From assembly GCA_903900335.1 (NCBI GenBank), contig CAIUMP010000019.1, forward strand, positions 1-64,000: 64,000 nt of DNA. The letters are read 5' to 3'. The notes beneath the pieces were generated by a model. The model saw nothing but the letters and a program-made list of their open reading frames with translations, did no database searches and was not told the DNA's origin. Below, in pieces: positions 36,729 through 45,891 of this stretch (the first letter of the stretch is position 1; each line of letters begins with the position of its first letter). Both the position numbers and the translations under genes were made by a program. This DNA comes from an uncultured Ignavibacteriota bacterium. GTDB lineage: Bacteria > Bacteroidota > Ignavibacteria > Palsa-1295.

Positions 36729-37760
36729 ATGCACACACACGATCACGACGAATTAGAAGAACCGTTAGTACCCGCGCGCGCACGTACGCGGCGCACACGC
36801 ATGACCGAGATGCATCGCCGTCTCGTCCGTGAGACATCGCTCGATGCATCAAACGTCATCCTTCCGCTCTTCGCCGCTGAAGGGGATCCCAAATTCCGCA
36901 AGCCAATTGCCTCCATGCCGGGAGTTGAGCAGCTTGGACTCATTGGGATTCTCAAGCAATGCGAGGCGGCACTTGAAGCAAGGCTCGGCGGCGTCATCCT
37001 CTTCGGTATTCCCGAGCATAAGGATGAAGTCGGTTCCGAAGCATACAACGATGAGGGGATCATTCAAACGAGTGTTCGCGAGATCAAGAAACGCTTCCCA
37101 GAATTGCTCGTCGCCACGGATGTGTGTCTGTGCGAGTACACGGATCACGGGCATTGCGGCGTGGTGGAGCGCACAGCGAATGGTCGCATCGAGATTGTTA
37201 ACGATAAGACTGTTGAATTGCTTGTGCGTGAGGCAGTCAGTCACGCAGAAGCTGGAAGCGATCTCATTGCTCCGAGCGACATGATGGATGGCCGCATCGG
37301 CGCTATCCGTGAAGTGCTGGATGTGAGCGGCTTCACCTCACTTCCGATCATGAGTTACAGCGCGAAGTATGCATCTGGGCTTTATGGCCCCTTCCGCGAT
37401 GCCGCTGGGAGCACACCAACCTTTGGAGACAGACGCTCGCATCAAATGGATGTCGCCAATGCAGAAGAGGCAATGCGTGTAGTTCAGCGTGACATCGAAG
37501 AAGGCGCGGACATTGTGATGGTGAAGCCTGCGATTTCTTCGCTCGACATCATCCGAAGAATTCGGGAGCAATTCACAATGCCGACCGCTGCATATCAGGT
37601 CAGTGGTGAATATTCGATGATCATGGCGGCGGGTGCGAATGGATGGATCGACGAGGATCGCGTGATCATGGAGTGTCTCACCTCCATCAAGCGTGCGGGT
37701 GCATCGATCATCCTTACATACTTCGCACTGAGAGCAGCGGAGTTGCTGGCGAAGCGATAG
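36729..37760 (+). CDS. hemB: Delta-aminolevulinic acid dehydratase (porphobilinogen synthase)
   Basis: 343 residues. The cysteines at 133, 135 and 143 in VCLCEYTDHGHCG are the ligands of the catalytic zinc, so this is the zinc-dependent type. Schiff-base lysines lie in MSYSAKYASGLYGPFRD and VMVKPAISSLDIIR. The first 20 residues are basic and His-rich (HTHDHDELEEP, then RARTRRTR). It condenses two ALA molecules to porphobilinogen. Although the second enzyme of the pathway, it comes late in the operon. A 14-base gap follows. Confidence 0.98.
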   Translation: MHTHDHDELEEPLVPARARTRRTRMTEMHRRLVRETSLDASNVILPLFAAEGDPKFRKPIASMPGVEQLGLIGILKQCEAALEARLGGVILFGIPEHKDEVGSEAYNDEGIIQTSVREIKKRFPELLVATDVCLCEYTDHGHCGVVERTANGRIEIVNDKTVELLVREAVSHAEAGSDLIAPSDMMDGRIGAIREVLDVSGFTSLPIMSYSAKYASGLYGPFRDAAGSTPTFGDRRSHQMDVANAEEAMRVVQRDIEEGADIVMVKPAISSLDIIRRIREQFTMPTAAYQVSGEYSMIMAAGANGWIDEDRVIMECLTSIKRAGASIILTYFALRAAELLAKR

Positions 37761-37774
37761 CCCTAAATTTGGTG

Positions 37775-38425
37775 ATGAAGAATCTTCTGGCGGAGCTATC
37801 CGACAAACAGCAGATCATCTGGGATTGGAACGGCACGCTCTTGGCGGATGTGGAGCATAACGTTCGCACGATGAATGTGCTGCTCGAATCGGCATCACTC
37901 CAACCGATCACGGTTGAGCATCATCGGGAGCATTTCCAATTTCCTGTGATCGAGTATTACCGGAAGCTTGGCTTTGACACCTCACCGGATGTGTTTCAAA
38001 CTCTTTGCGACGACTTCAGCACGCGATACTATGACGGCATGAGGCAGTGCGAGCTTGTGGCGGACGTGCGGGAGGTATTAGAATCGCTGAGCGCACTGGG
38101 TAAGACGCAGTGCGTGCTCTCCGCTTCAAGGCAAGAAGATTTGGTCGATGCCCTCGGTCACTTCGGACTGTCAGACATCTTTCAATACGTATTTGGGATT
38201 GAGGACAACATGGCGACCTCTAAGCCCGAACGAGGCCGTGATATGTTGACGCTTTCCAAAATCTCGCTTGATGACACCGTGCTCATTGGAGATACCGATC
38301 ACGATCTGGAAGTCGGCAAGGCATTGGGAATCGACGTGATCCTTGTCGATCATGGTCATCAGTCGTTCGAGCGGCTCAGCGCAAAGCATGACCGCGTTAT
38401 CCGATCTGTTCCTCAGCCAACATAA
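37775..38425 (+). CDS. HAD-family hydrolase (phosphoglycolate phosphatase-like)
   Basis: 216 residues from ATG 37775. The HAD motif I is IWDWNGTLLAD, with Trp-Asn in place of the more usual Phe-Asp, keeping the nucleophile Asp and the Gly-Thr. Motif II is CVLSASRQ and motif IV is VLIGDTDHDLEVGKALGIDV. It has a cap domain of about 60 residues, like PGP-type phosphatases. The substrate is unknown; the position between hemB and hemL suggests a housekeeping partner only. Confidence 0.85.
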   Translation: MKNLLAELSDKQQIIWDWNGTLLADVEHNVRTMNVLLESASLQPITVEHHREHFQFPVIEYYRKLGFDTSPDVFQTLCDDFSTRYYDGMRQCELVADVREVLESLSALGKTQCVLSASRQEDLVDALGHFGLSDIFQYVFGIEDNMATSKPERGRDMLTLSKISLDDTVLIGDTDHDLEVGKALGIDVILVDHGHQSFERLSAKHDRVIRSVPQPT

Positions 38426-38455
38426 GATTCTAAACGACCTCACATTACGTAACCG

Positions 38456-39751
38456 ATGATCCACACAGCAAGCAACGATCTCTTCACTCGCGCCAAGCAG
38501 AGCATTCCCGGTGGCGTGAACTCTCCCGTTCGCGCATTCCGCTCGGTTGGTGGGCATCCGCTCTTCATGACTCGCGGTGAGGGCGCGTACATGTGGGATG
38601 CCGATGGCAATAAGTATATCGACTACGTCGGATCGTGGGGACCGTTCATTCTCGGGCATTCGCATCCAAAGGTTGTTGAAGCAATTCAGAAGCAAGCAGT
38701 GATCGCAACCAGCTTCGGCACACCAACAGAATTGGAGGTCGAACTCGCAGAGATGGTGAAGGGGGTTATGCCGTCCATTGACCTGATTCGGATGGTGTCA
38801 AGTGGCACCGAGGCGACGATGTCAGCCATCCGGCTTGCGCGTGGTTACACCGGACGCGAGAAGATCATCAAGTTCGAAGGATGTTATCACGGGCATGGCG
38901 ATTCGTTTCTCATTAAGGCTGGCTCCGGTGCTCTCACGCTTGGCGCACCGGATTCTCCAGGCGTTACGCGCGGCACAGCTCAGGACACACTCAACGCGCG
39001 GTATAATGACATCGCAAGCGTGGAGATGCTTCTCGCGATGAACCCGCGACAGATCGCGGCGATCATTGTCGAACCGGTGGCAGGCAATATGGGCGTTGTG
39101 CCTGCTAAAGATAAATTCTTGCAGGGTCTCCGCAAGATCTGTGATCGCGAAGGCATCGTTCTCATCTTTGATGAAGTGATGACCGGCTTCCGCGTAGGTA
39201 TCGGGGGTGCACAAGAGCTCTATGGAATTCGCCCCGACCTAACAACACTCGGCAAAATCATCGGTGGGGGATTGCCTGTGGGCGCCTTCGGTGGTAAGCG
39301 GGAGATCATGGAGTTACTCTCACCTCTTGGTCCGGTGTACCAAGCGGGTACACTCAGTGGAAATCCGCTCGCAATGGCGGCGGGGATTGCGACGCTTCGC
39401 ATAGTGATGGAGGAGAATCCGTATCCGGAGTTGGAGAAGAAGTCTGCGTACCTTGCCGATGCCTTCGCCGCAAACTTGCAACAAGCTGAGATTGCTGCTA
39501 CTCAAACTCGTGTCGGCTCTATGTTGTGTCTCTTCTTCACCGACAGGCAAGTGGTTGACTACGAATCAGCAGTCACATCGAAGACGACCAAATACGCGTC
39601 CTACTTCACGAGTATGTTGGATAGCGGTGTCTATCTCGCACCATCACAATTCGAGGCGATGTTTGTTTCGGCGGCGCACTCACAGGACGATTTGGATAGG
39701 ACAATTGAGGCGCAAAGAGAAGCGTTCAACGCGATGAATCAGGAAAACTGA
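38456..39751 (+). CDS. hemL: Glutamate-1-semialdehyde 2,1-aminomutase
   Basis: 431 residues. [43 protein letters not shown] and the PLP lysine at residue 267 in [18 protein letters not shown] are diagnostic. It converts glutamate-1-semialdehyde to 5-aminolevulinate, directly after HemA, with which it channels the unstable intermediate. It ends the heme run. A perfect hairpin follows before the convergent ATP synthase genes. Confidence 0.98.
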   Translation: MIHTASNDLFTRAKQSIPGGVNSPVRAFRSVGGHPLFMTRGEGAYMWDADGNKYIDYVGSWGPFILGHSHPKVVEAIQKQAVIATSFGTPTELEVELAEMVKGVMPSIDLIRMVSSGTEATMSAIRLARGYTGREKIIKFEGCYHGHGDSFLIKAGSGALTLGAPDSPGVTRGTAQDTLNARYNDIASVEMLLAMNPRQIAAIIVEPVAGNMGVVPAKDKFLQGLRKICDREGIVLIFDEVMTGFRVGIGGAQELYGIRPDLTTLGKIIGGGLPVGAFGGKREIMELLSPLGPVYQAGTLSGNPLAMAAGIATLRIVMEENPYPELEKKSAYLADAFAANLQQAEIAATQTRVGSMLCLFFTDRQVVDYESAVTSKTTKYASYFTSMLDSGVYLAPSQFEAMFVSAAHSQDDLDRTIEAQREAFNAMNQEN

Positions 39752-39774
39752 TTACAACACGATCGCCATAAACA

Positions 39775-39800
39775 GTCAATCCCGCGATTGCGGGATTGAC
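39775..39800. terminator. Perfect hairpin between hemL and atpG
   Basis: GTCAATCCCGC and GCGGGATTGAC form an 11-bp perfect stem around GATT. It sits between two convergent operons and could end both transcripts. No U-tract follows in either direction. Its CCCGC/GCGGG core resembles the repeat arms at 59081-59143. Confidence 0.6.
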
Positions 39801-39830
39801 GAATGCTAAATCTATTGTAGGAGACGGCGC

Positions 39831-40733
39831 TTACCCCTTCGCCAACGCCTCGGCTCCTCCAACGATCTCCAAAATCTCTTTCGTGATAGCAGCCTGACGC
39901 GCCTTGTTGAAAGAGAGCTGCAATGCGTTGACGAGATCGCGGGCATTGCGTGTAGCGGAGTCCATCGCAGTCATGCGGGCGCCTTGTTCTGCGGCGTTAG
40001 ATTCGAGCAGTGCGCGCCATACCATGGTTTCCAGGTGGCGAGGCACGAGGACGTCAAGAATGGAGATTGGATCGGGCTCGTAGATGTAATCACGCTCCGG
40101 TTCTCCGCCACCCTCGACGAAGCCCGAAGGATCGAGCACTGGCATTAGGCGTTCTGCGATAGGCCGTTGCGAAACCACGGATCTGAACTCGTTAAAAATA
40201 ATATCCACATGATCGACTTCTCCCCGATTGTAGAGGTCCGTAACGAAGGCCGTAATTTCGCGGGCAGTGTCGAATTGAAGCTTTGTAAATATGCCTGGAT
40301 ACTTTCCAGGTAGCTTGTAACCCCGCTTCGTGAAGTAATCGGTCGCACGTCGTCCGACAGGGATAATGGTTAGCCGATCAGAATCTTTGTGCTCTTGGTA
40401 GTAGTCGCGGATTCGGCCCTCGGCAAATTTAAGTAAGCCAGAATTGAAAGCGCCAGCCAAACCGCGGTCGCTCGTGATGACGAGCAAGAGCACGCGCTGT
40501 TTCTCATCTTGTTTACGACCAACAAGCAACGGTGAACGAGCAGATTCGAGGGAAGCAGATTGCAACAGGTTCTTCAGGAGCCCCTCAAGCGCACGCGCAT
40601 AGGGGCGTGCCGCTCCGATGGAATCCTGAGCGCGGCGTAGCTTCGCAGCAGCGACCATCTTCATGGCCTGCGTGATCTTCGCCGTTGATTTCACGCCGAC
40701 AATGCGGCGTCGAATTTCTCGTAATGTTGCCAT
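39831..40733 (-). CDS. atpG: F1 ATP synthase gamma subunit
   Basis: 300 residues. The N-terminal helix RRRIVGVKSTAKITQAMKMVAAAKLRRAQ and the C-terminal helix NARDLVNALQLSFNKARQAAITKEILEIVGGAEAL (cited here only as landmarks) form the rotor coiled coil. LLVITSDRGLAGAFN is the core strand. It is the last gene of the cluster, preceded on the minus strand by the GWxTD gene. atpD and atpC do not follow; only convergent hemL does. Confidence 0.97.
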   Translation of the reverse strand: MATLREIRRRIVGVKSTAKITQAMKMVAAAKLRRAQDSIGAARPYARALEGLLKNLLQSASLESARSPLLVGRKQDEKQRVLLLVITSDRGLAGAFNSGLLKFAEGRIRDYYQEHKDSDRLTIIPVGRRATDYFTKRGYKLPGKYPGIFTKLQFDTAREITAFVTDLYNRGEVDHVDIIFNEFRSVVSQRPIAERLMPVLDPSGFVEGGGEPERDYIYEPDPISILDVLVPRHLETMVWRALLESNAAEQGARMTAMDSATRNARDLVNALQLSFNKARQAAITKEILEIVGGAEALAKG

Positions 40734-40778
40734 GCTACATTTCTAGAATAAAAGCTACGTTCAAAAGTCTATCATCTG

Positions 40779-41921
40779 CTACATACCAAATCCGCGCAAA
40801 TAGCTTATCATTGCTGGCGGCAGGTCGTTTGGAATTCCATCCGAGGGTTCTCCCGGTACATCGGAGTAAACCTCCCGATAGTCACGTTGTCCCGCGAATA
40901 TCGACTTAGATGATTTCCCTTCTTTTGCCAAGAACAGAAAAACTGCGGTTCGGCGTCCTGGTACCCGGTTCTCGTCTACCCAGAGAAGATAGTGTCTCGA
41001 AGCATCTGAAGTTGACGTGACAGTTTCGCTGTGATTGGGCTCGCCGTAGACCAGTAATACGCGCCCGATGTCCGTGGAGACCCCCATTGTCATAGGTGTC
41101 CCATAACGTTCATTAGCAAGGTCTATCCTTCGCATATACTCCTGACGAGCGTCATTCGTTACGGATTCGCTTACATTTCGGGCTTGCCAAAATCGGTCGA
41201 GCCATGTATTCAGCTCGTCCTTGTTGTACGTCGCGCCCAGATCTTCTAACTCCTGTGTAGTCGCAATGTACTTAAGGGCCGATCGAAGCGTATCCCTTCT
41301 CGTTGGCACTTGGCGGCCTTGTTTCGCGAGCCTGAAGAAGAATCCCACCTCGATGCCTGCCCAGGTCTCGAACTTGTCCCCTCCAAACGGAGACTTTCGC
41401 ATTTCTGCAGCGAGCCGAGCCTCGAAAGGATCGAGTCGGGCAGTGATCGCTCCTCTGAGGCCCGTTTGAAATGCGCCACTGTCTTCTCCGTTATCGAAGA
41501 ATAGCAGCGATGCATCGGCGAAGAGCCCATGTTCAAGGAGCACAGACCCCAGTAGCGGAAATCGAAGTCCTACCGAGAGGCCGAGCGTGGAAGGATCCGA
41601 AAACCCGAGGTGAAGACCACCTATGAGATTGATCGTCTCAGAGCTCGCCGAGAAATCGGCATTCAAGGTCCCTTGAACTGGAAACTCAGTGCTCCGTGAG
41701 TAAATCCCAACACCGCCGCTCAAGGCACCATCCACTCGTCTGCCGTTGATGGCAAGCGGAATAGGAGTTGTGCCAGTCGATACGAATGTAACGCGTCGGA
41801 TCGAGTCATTAGATGACGTGGTATCCTGAGCTAAGGCATCGTTGCCCCAGAAGCTCGTCGCACCCAAAACTATCTGACAAAGAACAAAAGAATGGCGGAG
41901 CGCAATTCGTAGATGAGTCAT
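40779..41921 (-). CDS. GWxTD domain-like secreted protein inside the ATP synthase cluster
   Basis: 380 residues from ATG 41921; a TTG two codons upstream is possible. A signal-like start (SFVLCQIVLGATSFWGNDALAQ) is followed by a 180-residue beta-rich region with alternating strands, like an outer-membrane or porin-type fold (GLHLGFSDPSTLGLSVGLRFPLLG, cited in part). The last 160 residues resemble GWxTD domains: LNTWLDRFWQARN, RIDLANERYGTP, then GRVLLVYGEPNHSE and AVFLFLAKEGK. Function unknown. It lies between atpA and atpG with about 45 and 96 bases on its sides. The GEPNHSE motif is seen in full, but the Trp-x-Thr-Asp motif itself is not recognised. Confidence 0.65.
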   Translation of the reverse strand: MTHLRIALRHSFVLCQIVLGATSFWGNDALAQDTTSSNDSIRRVTFVSTGTTPIPLAINGRRVDGALSGGVGIYSRSTEFPVQGTLNADFSASSETINLIGGLHLGFSDPSTLGLSVGLRFPLLGSVLLEHGLFADASLLFFDNGEDSGAFQTGLRGAITARLDPFEARLAAEMRKSPFGGDKFETWAGIEVGFFFRLAKQGRQVPTRRDTLRSALKYIATTQELEDLGATYNKDELNTWLDRFWQARNVSESVTNDARQEYMRRIDLANERYGTPMTMGVSTDIGRVLLVYGEPNHSETVTSTSDASRHYLLWVDENRVPGRRTAVFLFLAKEGKSSKSIFAGQRDYREVYSDVPGEPSDGIPNDLPPAMISYLRGFGM

Positions 41922-42017
41922 TGACAATGCGAGAATTCTGATCCCTAAAGTCAGTGAACACCCCAGAGTGCAAAACGGAGCGGTTGTAGTCCATCGAACA
42001 CGATGGTCTGCGACCGC

Positions 42018-43559
42018 TTACTTGAACGACGCCGAAAAATCTCCGAGTACCTTCTTCAGCCGCTCCACGATGTCTCCAGAAAGCTCCTTCTTATTCGCGA
42101 TGTCCGAGAGCAGGTCTGGGTTGCGCAAACGAATAGACTCCAGCAACGCAAGCTCGAATCGACGCACATCCTCAACAGGAAGCGCGTCGATGTAGCCGTT
42201 CGTGCCGGCATAGAGCGATACGACCTGCTCTTCAACGGGCATCGGTGCGTACTGTCCCTGCTTCAGTAATTCCACAAGGCGCTGCCCACGACGGAGCAGC
42301 TGCTGCGTTGACTTGTCCAGATCGGATCCGAATTTTGCGAATGCCTCAAGCTCGCGATATTGCGCTAGATCGAGACGTAATGTTCCAGCGACCTTCTTCA
42401 TCGCCTTGATCTGCGCGTTTCCGCCTACGCGGGAAACGGAGATGCCAACGTTGATAGCCGGACGAACGCCAGCGTTAAATAGATTAGGTTCGAGATAGAT
42501 CTGGCCGTCCGTGATAGAGATCACGTTTGTCGGAATATACGCCGAGACGTCACCAGCGGCCGTTTCGATAACAGGAAGAGCGGTGAGTGATCCACCACCA
42601 AGCTCTGCGGAGAGCTTCGAAGCGCGCTCTAAGAGACGTGAGTGCAAATAGAACACGTCACCAGGATAGGCCTCACGCCCTGGTGGACGGCGGAGCAAGA
42701 GAGACACCTGGCGGTAGGCCGCGGCCTGCTTTGTTAGATCATCAAATACCACTAGGGCATGACGCCCTGAATCTCGGAAATGCTCACCGAGCGTTGCTCC
42801 GGAGTACGGTGCAATAAACTGAAGCGGCGCCGGATCGCTGGCCGTCGCGGCAATGATCGTCGTGTAGGCGAGAGCACCATTCTCTTCGAGCTTCGCGCGT
42901 ACGTTCGCGATGGTAGAAGCCTTCTGGCCGATAGCGACATAGATGCAGTAAACAGGATTCACGCCGTTTGCAACAGCCTCCGCTGTGTGCGTGAATTTCT
43001 GGTTGATGATCGTGTCTATAGCAACTGCAGTCTTACCCGTTTGCCTATCGCCGATGATGAGTTCTCGCTGGCCACGTCCGATCGGGATCATACCATCAAT
43101 AGCTTTGATGCCCGTCTGGAGTGGCTCTTTGACTGGCTGACGCTGCATAACGCCGAGCGCTTTGCGTTCGATCGGTAAGAACTTATCCGTCTTGATCTCT
43201 GGACCGCCGTCCATCGGCACTCCGAGAGGATTAATGACGCGGCCAAGCATTGCGTCACTTACTGGCATGGAGGCAATGCGCCCCGTTCTGCGAACGGTGT
43301 CGCCCTCCTTAACGAGCGTCTCATCACCGAAGAGCACGCAGCCGACGTTATCTTCTTCAAGATTAAGCGCCATGCCCGATACACCACCAGGGAATTCGAG
43401 CAACTCACCCGCCATGACCTTCGTGAGGCCGTACACGCGAGCAACGCCGTCGCCGACCTGCAGGACAGTGCCTACATCATAGACATCGACTTCCTTCTCG
43501 AAGCCCGAGAGTTGCTGCCGTAAAATCGCGCTTACTTCATCCGGACGAACTGCTGACAT
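42018..43559 (-). CDS. atpA: F1 ATP synthase alpha subunit
   Basis: 513 residues. The P-loop GDRQTGKT is at 170-177. The N-terminal beta-barrel has [11 protein letters not shown], and the arginine finger region is [20 protein letters not shown]. The C-terminus is [13 protein letters not shown]. The subunit forms the alpha3beta3 head; the beta gene is not in the window. An unrelated secreted protein gene separates it from atpH, 12 bases upstream. Confidence 0.98.
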   Translation of the reverse strand: MSAVRPDEVSAILRQQLSGFEKEVDVYDVGTVLQVGDGVARVYGLTKVMAGELLEFPGGVSGMALNLEEDNVGCVLFGDETLVKEGDTVRRTGRIASMPVSDAMLGRVINPLGVPMDGGPEIKTDKFLPIERKALGVMQRQPVKEPLQTGIKAIDGMIPIGRGQRELIIGDRQTGKTAVAIDTIINQKFTHTAEAVANGVNPVYCIYVAIGQKASTIANVRAKLEENGALAYTTIIAATASDPAPLQFIAPYSGATLGEHFRDSGRHALVVFDDLTKQAAAYRQVSLLLRRPPGREAYPGDVFYLHSRLLERASKLSAELGGGSLTALPVIETAAGDVSAYIPTNVISITDGQIYLEPNLFNAGVRPAINVGISVSRVGGNAQIKAMKKVAGTLRLDLAQYRELEAFAKFGSDLDKSTQQLLRRGQRLVELLKQGQYAPMPVEEQVVSLYAGTNGYIDALPVEDVRRFELALLESIRLRNPDLLSDIANKKELSGDIVERLKKVLGDFSASFK

Positions 43560-43571
43560 TGTTCTCGTTCT

Positions 43572-44405
43572 TTAGTGTGATACTGGTTTCTTCGTTCGAG
43601 AGGGCCCCTTCGCAGGCACCGCAGTTTCGAACTGTCGCTTCATACTTCTATTTGAATCCCCGTGATCAAGCGAGATTAGCTCGCTCGTGACCACAAATAC
43701 CCCGTTCTTGGTCGGAGGCATCCCTCTGAAAACAGTCTTAACAATTCCCACGCCTTGCACAAAGTACTTGGACAAGACTCCAAACCCGATGGTGGACTCA
43801 ACGACCATCGACTTCGCATAGGAGCCCATCGGGGTCGTTATCGGTTCGTCAAGTGCGATCACCCTACTTCGGATGGTATCGTCCGTATTGTCTCGCCAAG
43901 ATGCACCGACCCGCAGCGGGTTGACAAGCAACGTGTGATTTAGGCTGTTCGATACCGAATGGTTGAACACCGCGATCACTGTGGAATCGTCCACGTAGTA
44001 CTCGACCACGTTCCGCTTTGCCTCCGCCTCGTGCCCCGCTGCATACGGCATGCAGGACTCGCATCGTAATACTGGCAACCCTTGCAAGGTCTTATTCGAG
44101 TCGGAGATCACCATCTCGTAGCTGAACGTAGTGTCGCACTTGACAACGGTGTTCGAAGCGTCAAGTACTTGCTTTATTGTTCGCAGGGTCCATTTCGCTC
44201 CCAGATTTGCAGGGAAGAAATAGAGTCCCACTGAGCCTGAGTCGAGATTACACGTTGGATGGAAGCCATTGGTAGCCTGCACGCGCCGGGCGGTAATGCT
44301 CGGTCTTTGCGCCGGTCCCTTCTTTGCCTTATGCGTCTGCTGTGAAGCTAATCGCCCAGAAAAGAGCAGCATCAAAAGCAGGCATCCGCACCACCCAAAC
44401 CTCAT
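43572..44405 (-). CDS. Secreted hypothetical protein between atpH and atpA
   Basis: 277 residues from ATG 44405 (MRFGWCGCLLLMLLF); an in-frame ATG seven codons upstream is possible. A signal peptide ends near LASQQ. The mature part contains CNLDSGSVGLYFFPANLGAKWTL, then an internal strand-rich region with Cys pairs (RCESCMPYAAG), and GIVKTVFRGMPPTKNGVFVVTSELISLDHG. The layout recalls bacterial secreted beta-sheet lipocalin-like 'DUF' proteins, but I recognise no family. The C-terminus is basic (KGPSRTKKPVSH). Twelve bases separate it from atpA, so it is likely co-transcribed. Confidence 0.6.
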   Translation of the reverse strand: MRFGWCGCLLLMLLFSGRLASQQTHKAKKGPAQRPSITARRVQATNGFHPTCNLDSGSVGLYFFPANLGAKWTLRTIKQVLDASNTVVKCDTTFSYEMVISDSNKTLQGLPVLRCESCMPYAAGHEAEAKRNVVEYYVDDSTVIAVFNHSVSNSLNHTLLVNPLRVGASWRDNTDDTIRSRVIALDEPITTPMGSYAKSMVVESTIGFGVLSKYFVQGVGIVKTVFRGMPPTKNGVFVVTSELISLDHGDSNRSMKRQFETAVPAKGPSRTKKPVSH

Positions 44406-44445
44406 CCGATCTTCAAAAAGAGCCAATGAACAAAGGAGTTTCGTG

Positions 44446-45000
44446 TCAATTCAAGACTGGCGCGCCACCATGCTTGAATTGCTCCCGTAGCATCTCAAGC
44501 TGATGAAGAAGGCTTGCATCGACCATACGATCCCCAATTCGCGCAACGAAGCCGCCGCGTAAAGCAGGGTCGATAGTGAAACCTGCACTAACATTCTTAC
44601 CAGTTAGTGCCTCAAGTTTGGCTTGAAGTTGCTTCTGCTCGTCTGCCGTCAAAGCGGTCGCACTAGAAACCTTGGCACGCACGAGATTACGCTTCACATC
44701 AAGCATCGCAAGAAATTCCTCGGCCGTTGCCAGCAAATACTCTGCCCTTCCTTTTCGGACGAGCAGAGCAATGAACGACATGGTTACGAGGTCAAAACGT
44801 TTACCAAAGATCTCGGTCAGCAGCTTTAACTTCCTGTCGGGAGTAACGACCGGACTCATGAGCACAGCCTTGAATTCGCGCGAGCCGTGAACAGTGGCCT
44901 CTACTTCACGGAAGTCTTCCGCGATCTTGTCCAGTGCTTTCCGCTCTTCTCCCAAGCCCATGAGGGCCATAGCATACCGGTTTGCGACTCTGCGATTCAT
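44446..45000 (-). CDS. atpH: F1 ATP synthase delta subunit
   Basis: 184 residues. MNRRVANRYAMALMGLGEE and the C-terminal DPALRGGFVARIGDRMVDASLLHQLEML-like end (landmarks GGFVARIGDRMVD) are typical. It links the stator b subunits to F1. Sixteen bases separate it from atpF upstream. Confidence 0.93.
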   Translation of the reverse strand: MNRRVANRYAMALMGLGEERKALDKIAEDFREVEATVHGSREFKAVLMSPVVTPDRKLKLLTEIFGKRFDLVTMSFIALLVRKGRAEYLLATAEEFLAMLDVKRNLVRAKVSSATALTADEQKQLQAKLEALTGKNVSAGFTIDPALRGGFVARIGDRMVDASLLHQLEMLREQFKHGGAPVLN

Positions 45001-45016
45001 GCTGACTATCTAAAAA

Positions 45017-45508
45017 TTATTCTGGTATTGCGGGTAGTTCAGCTATCATCTTATGAATGACGCGGCGGTGACGCTCTTCATCCATGTTCTCGTCGAGAAG
45101 CTTGCTGGTCGCCAAAATGGCGAGATCCGCTGCTTCCTCACGTAGCTGGCGAAGCGCGTTTTGCGTATCCCGTTGGATCTCTGCGCGAGCATGCTCGATC
45201 ATTCTAGCCGCTTCTCCCTTGGCCTTCTCGACCAGGTCTTTGCGCATCTGCTCAGCATAGGTACGGCCCTCCTGAAGGGATTTCTGTAGGTCCTCCTCAG
45301 CCTTGACGCGCTCCCGCTTGCTATCAGCGATGAGTCGTTCGGCGTCCGCACGTGCTTGTTCTGCGCGATCCAGCGAATCAGCAATTGCTTTCTCGCGGGT
45401 CTTAAGCGATGCGAGCATCGGCTTCCAGGCAGTCTTTCCAAGAATGAAAAGCAACCCGATAAAAATGATGAACGTCCAGATCGTTAGACCAGGATTAATT
45501 TCCAGCAT
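45017..45508 (-). CDS. atpF: Fo ATP synthase b subunit
   Basis: 163 residues. One N-terminal membrane helix (TIWTFIIFIGLLFILGKTAW) is followed by a long charged coiled coil with ADAERLIADSKRERVKAEE and AKGEAARMIEHARAEIQRD. This is the single-gene b type, the peripheral stalk. The start ATG is about 20 bases after a pair of hairpins that follows atpE. Confidence 0.95.
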   Translation of the reverse strand: MLEINPGLTIWTFIIFIGLLFILGKTAWKPMLASLKTREKAIADSLDRAEQARADAERLIADSKRERVKAEEDLQKSLQEGRTYAEQMRKDLVEKAKGEAARMIEHARAEIQRDTQNALRQLREEAADLAILATSKLLDENMDEERHRRVIHKMIAELPAIPE

Positions 45509-45527
45509 AGGCGTTAAACGTCACATT

Positions 45528-45575
45528 GTTCAGGTTTTTCGCCTGAACGATTAAAGGACCGGGGCGAACCCCGGT
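45528..45575 (-). promoter_or_regulatory. Two hairpins between atpE and atpF
   Basis: On the transcribed (minus) strand the first is ACCGGGG-TTCG-CCCCGGT (7-bp stem, tetraloop) and the second is GTTCAGG-CGAAAAA-CCTGAAC (7-bp stem). They fill most of the 86-base gap after atpE. Hairpins here could protect the atpE mRNA end or reduce read-through, which would help give more c subunit than b. This is an inference; neither has a U-tract. Confidence 0.55.
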
Positions 45576-45594
45576 ACACATATTCTCTGCTCGC

Positions 45595-45822
45595 TTACTT
45601 GGTAGCGAGAATGATGCAGATAACGAGTGCGAAGAGTGCGATACCTTCGATGAGCGCGGCGCCGATGATCATCGTCGTGCGAAGACCGCCTGCCATCTCT
45701 GGCTGACGCGCCATTGACTCAATTGCCGAGGAGACCAGCTTGCCAATGCCCTGTCCGGCACCAAGAACTGCAACACCCGCTCCGATACCTGCTCCCAAAA
45801 ATGCCAATCCTGATGGATTCAT
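45595..45822 (-). CDS. atpE: Fo ATP synthase c subunit
   Basis: 75 residues in two helices joined by the polar loop RQPE. The ion-binding carboxylate is Glu59 in [12 protein letters not shown]. The residue after it is Gly, not the Ser/Thr of sodium-type c subunits, which favours proton coupling although it does not prove it. A Gly-rich first helix ([22 protein letters not shown]) is normal. The c-ring needs several copies per enzyme, which matches the stable hairpins downstream. Confidence 0.96.
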   Translation of the reverse strand: MNPSGLAFLGAGIGAGVAVLGAGQGIGKLVSSAIESMARQPEMAGGLRTTMIIGAALIEGIALFALVICIILATK

Positions 45823-45891
45823 AAGTCAGATTGTCCTATTGATTACGTTGGTACTACCGATTCAAAAAATAAAACTTTTCGCCCTTACTGA

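Noticed and set aside
45595-45822. A sodium-type c-ring
   Set aside because: The glutamate at residue 59 is followed by Gly-Ile rather than Ser/Thr; a single gln in helix 1 is not enough.
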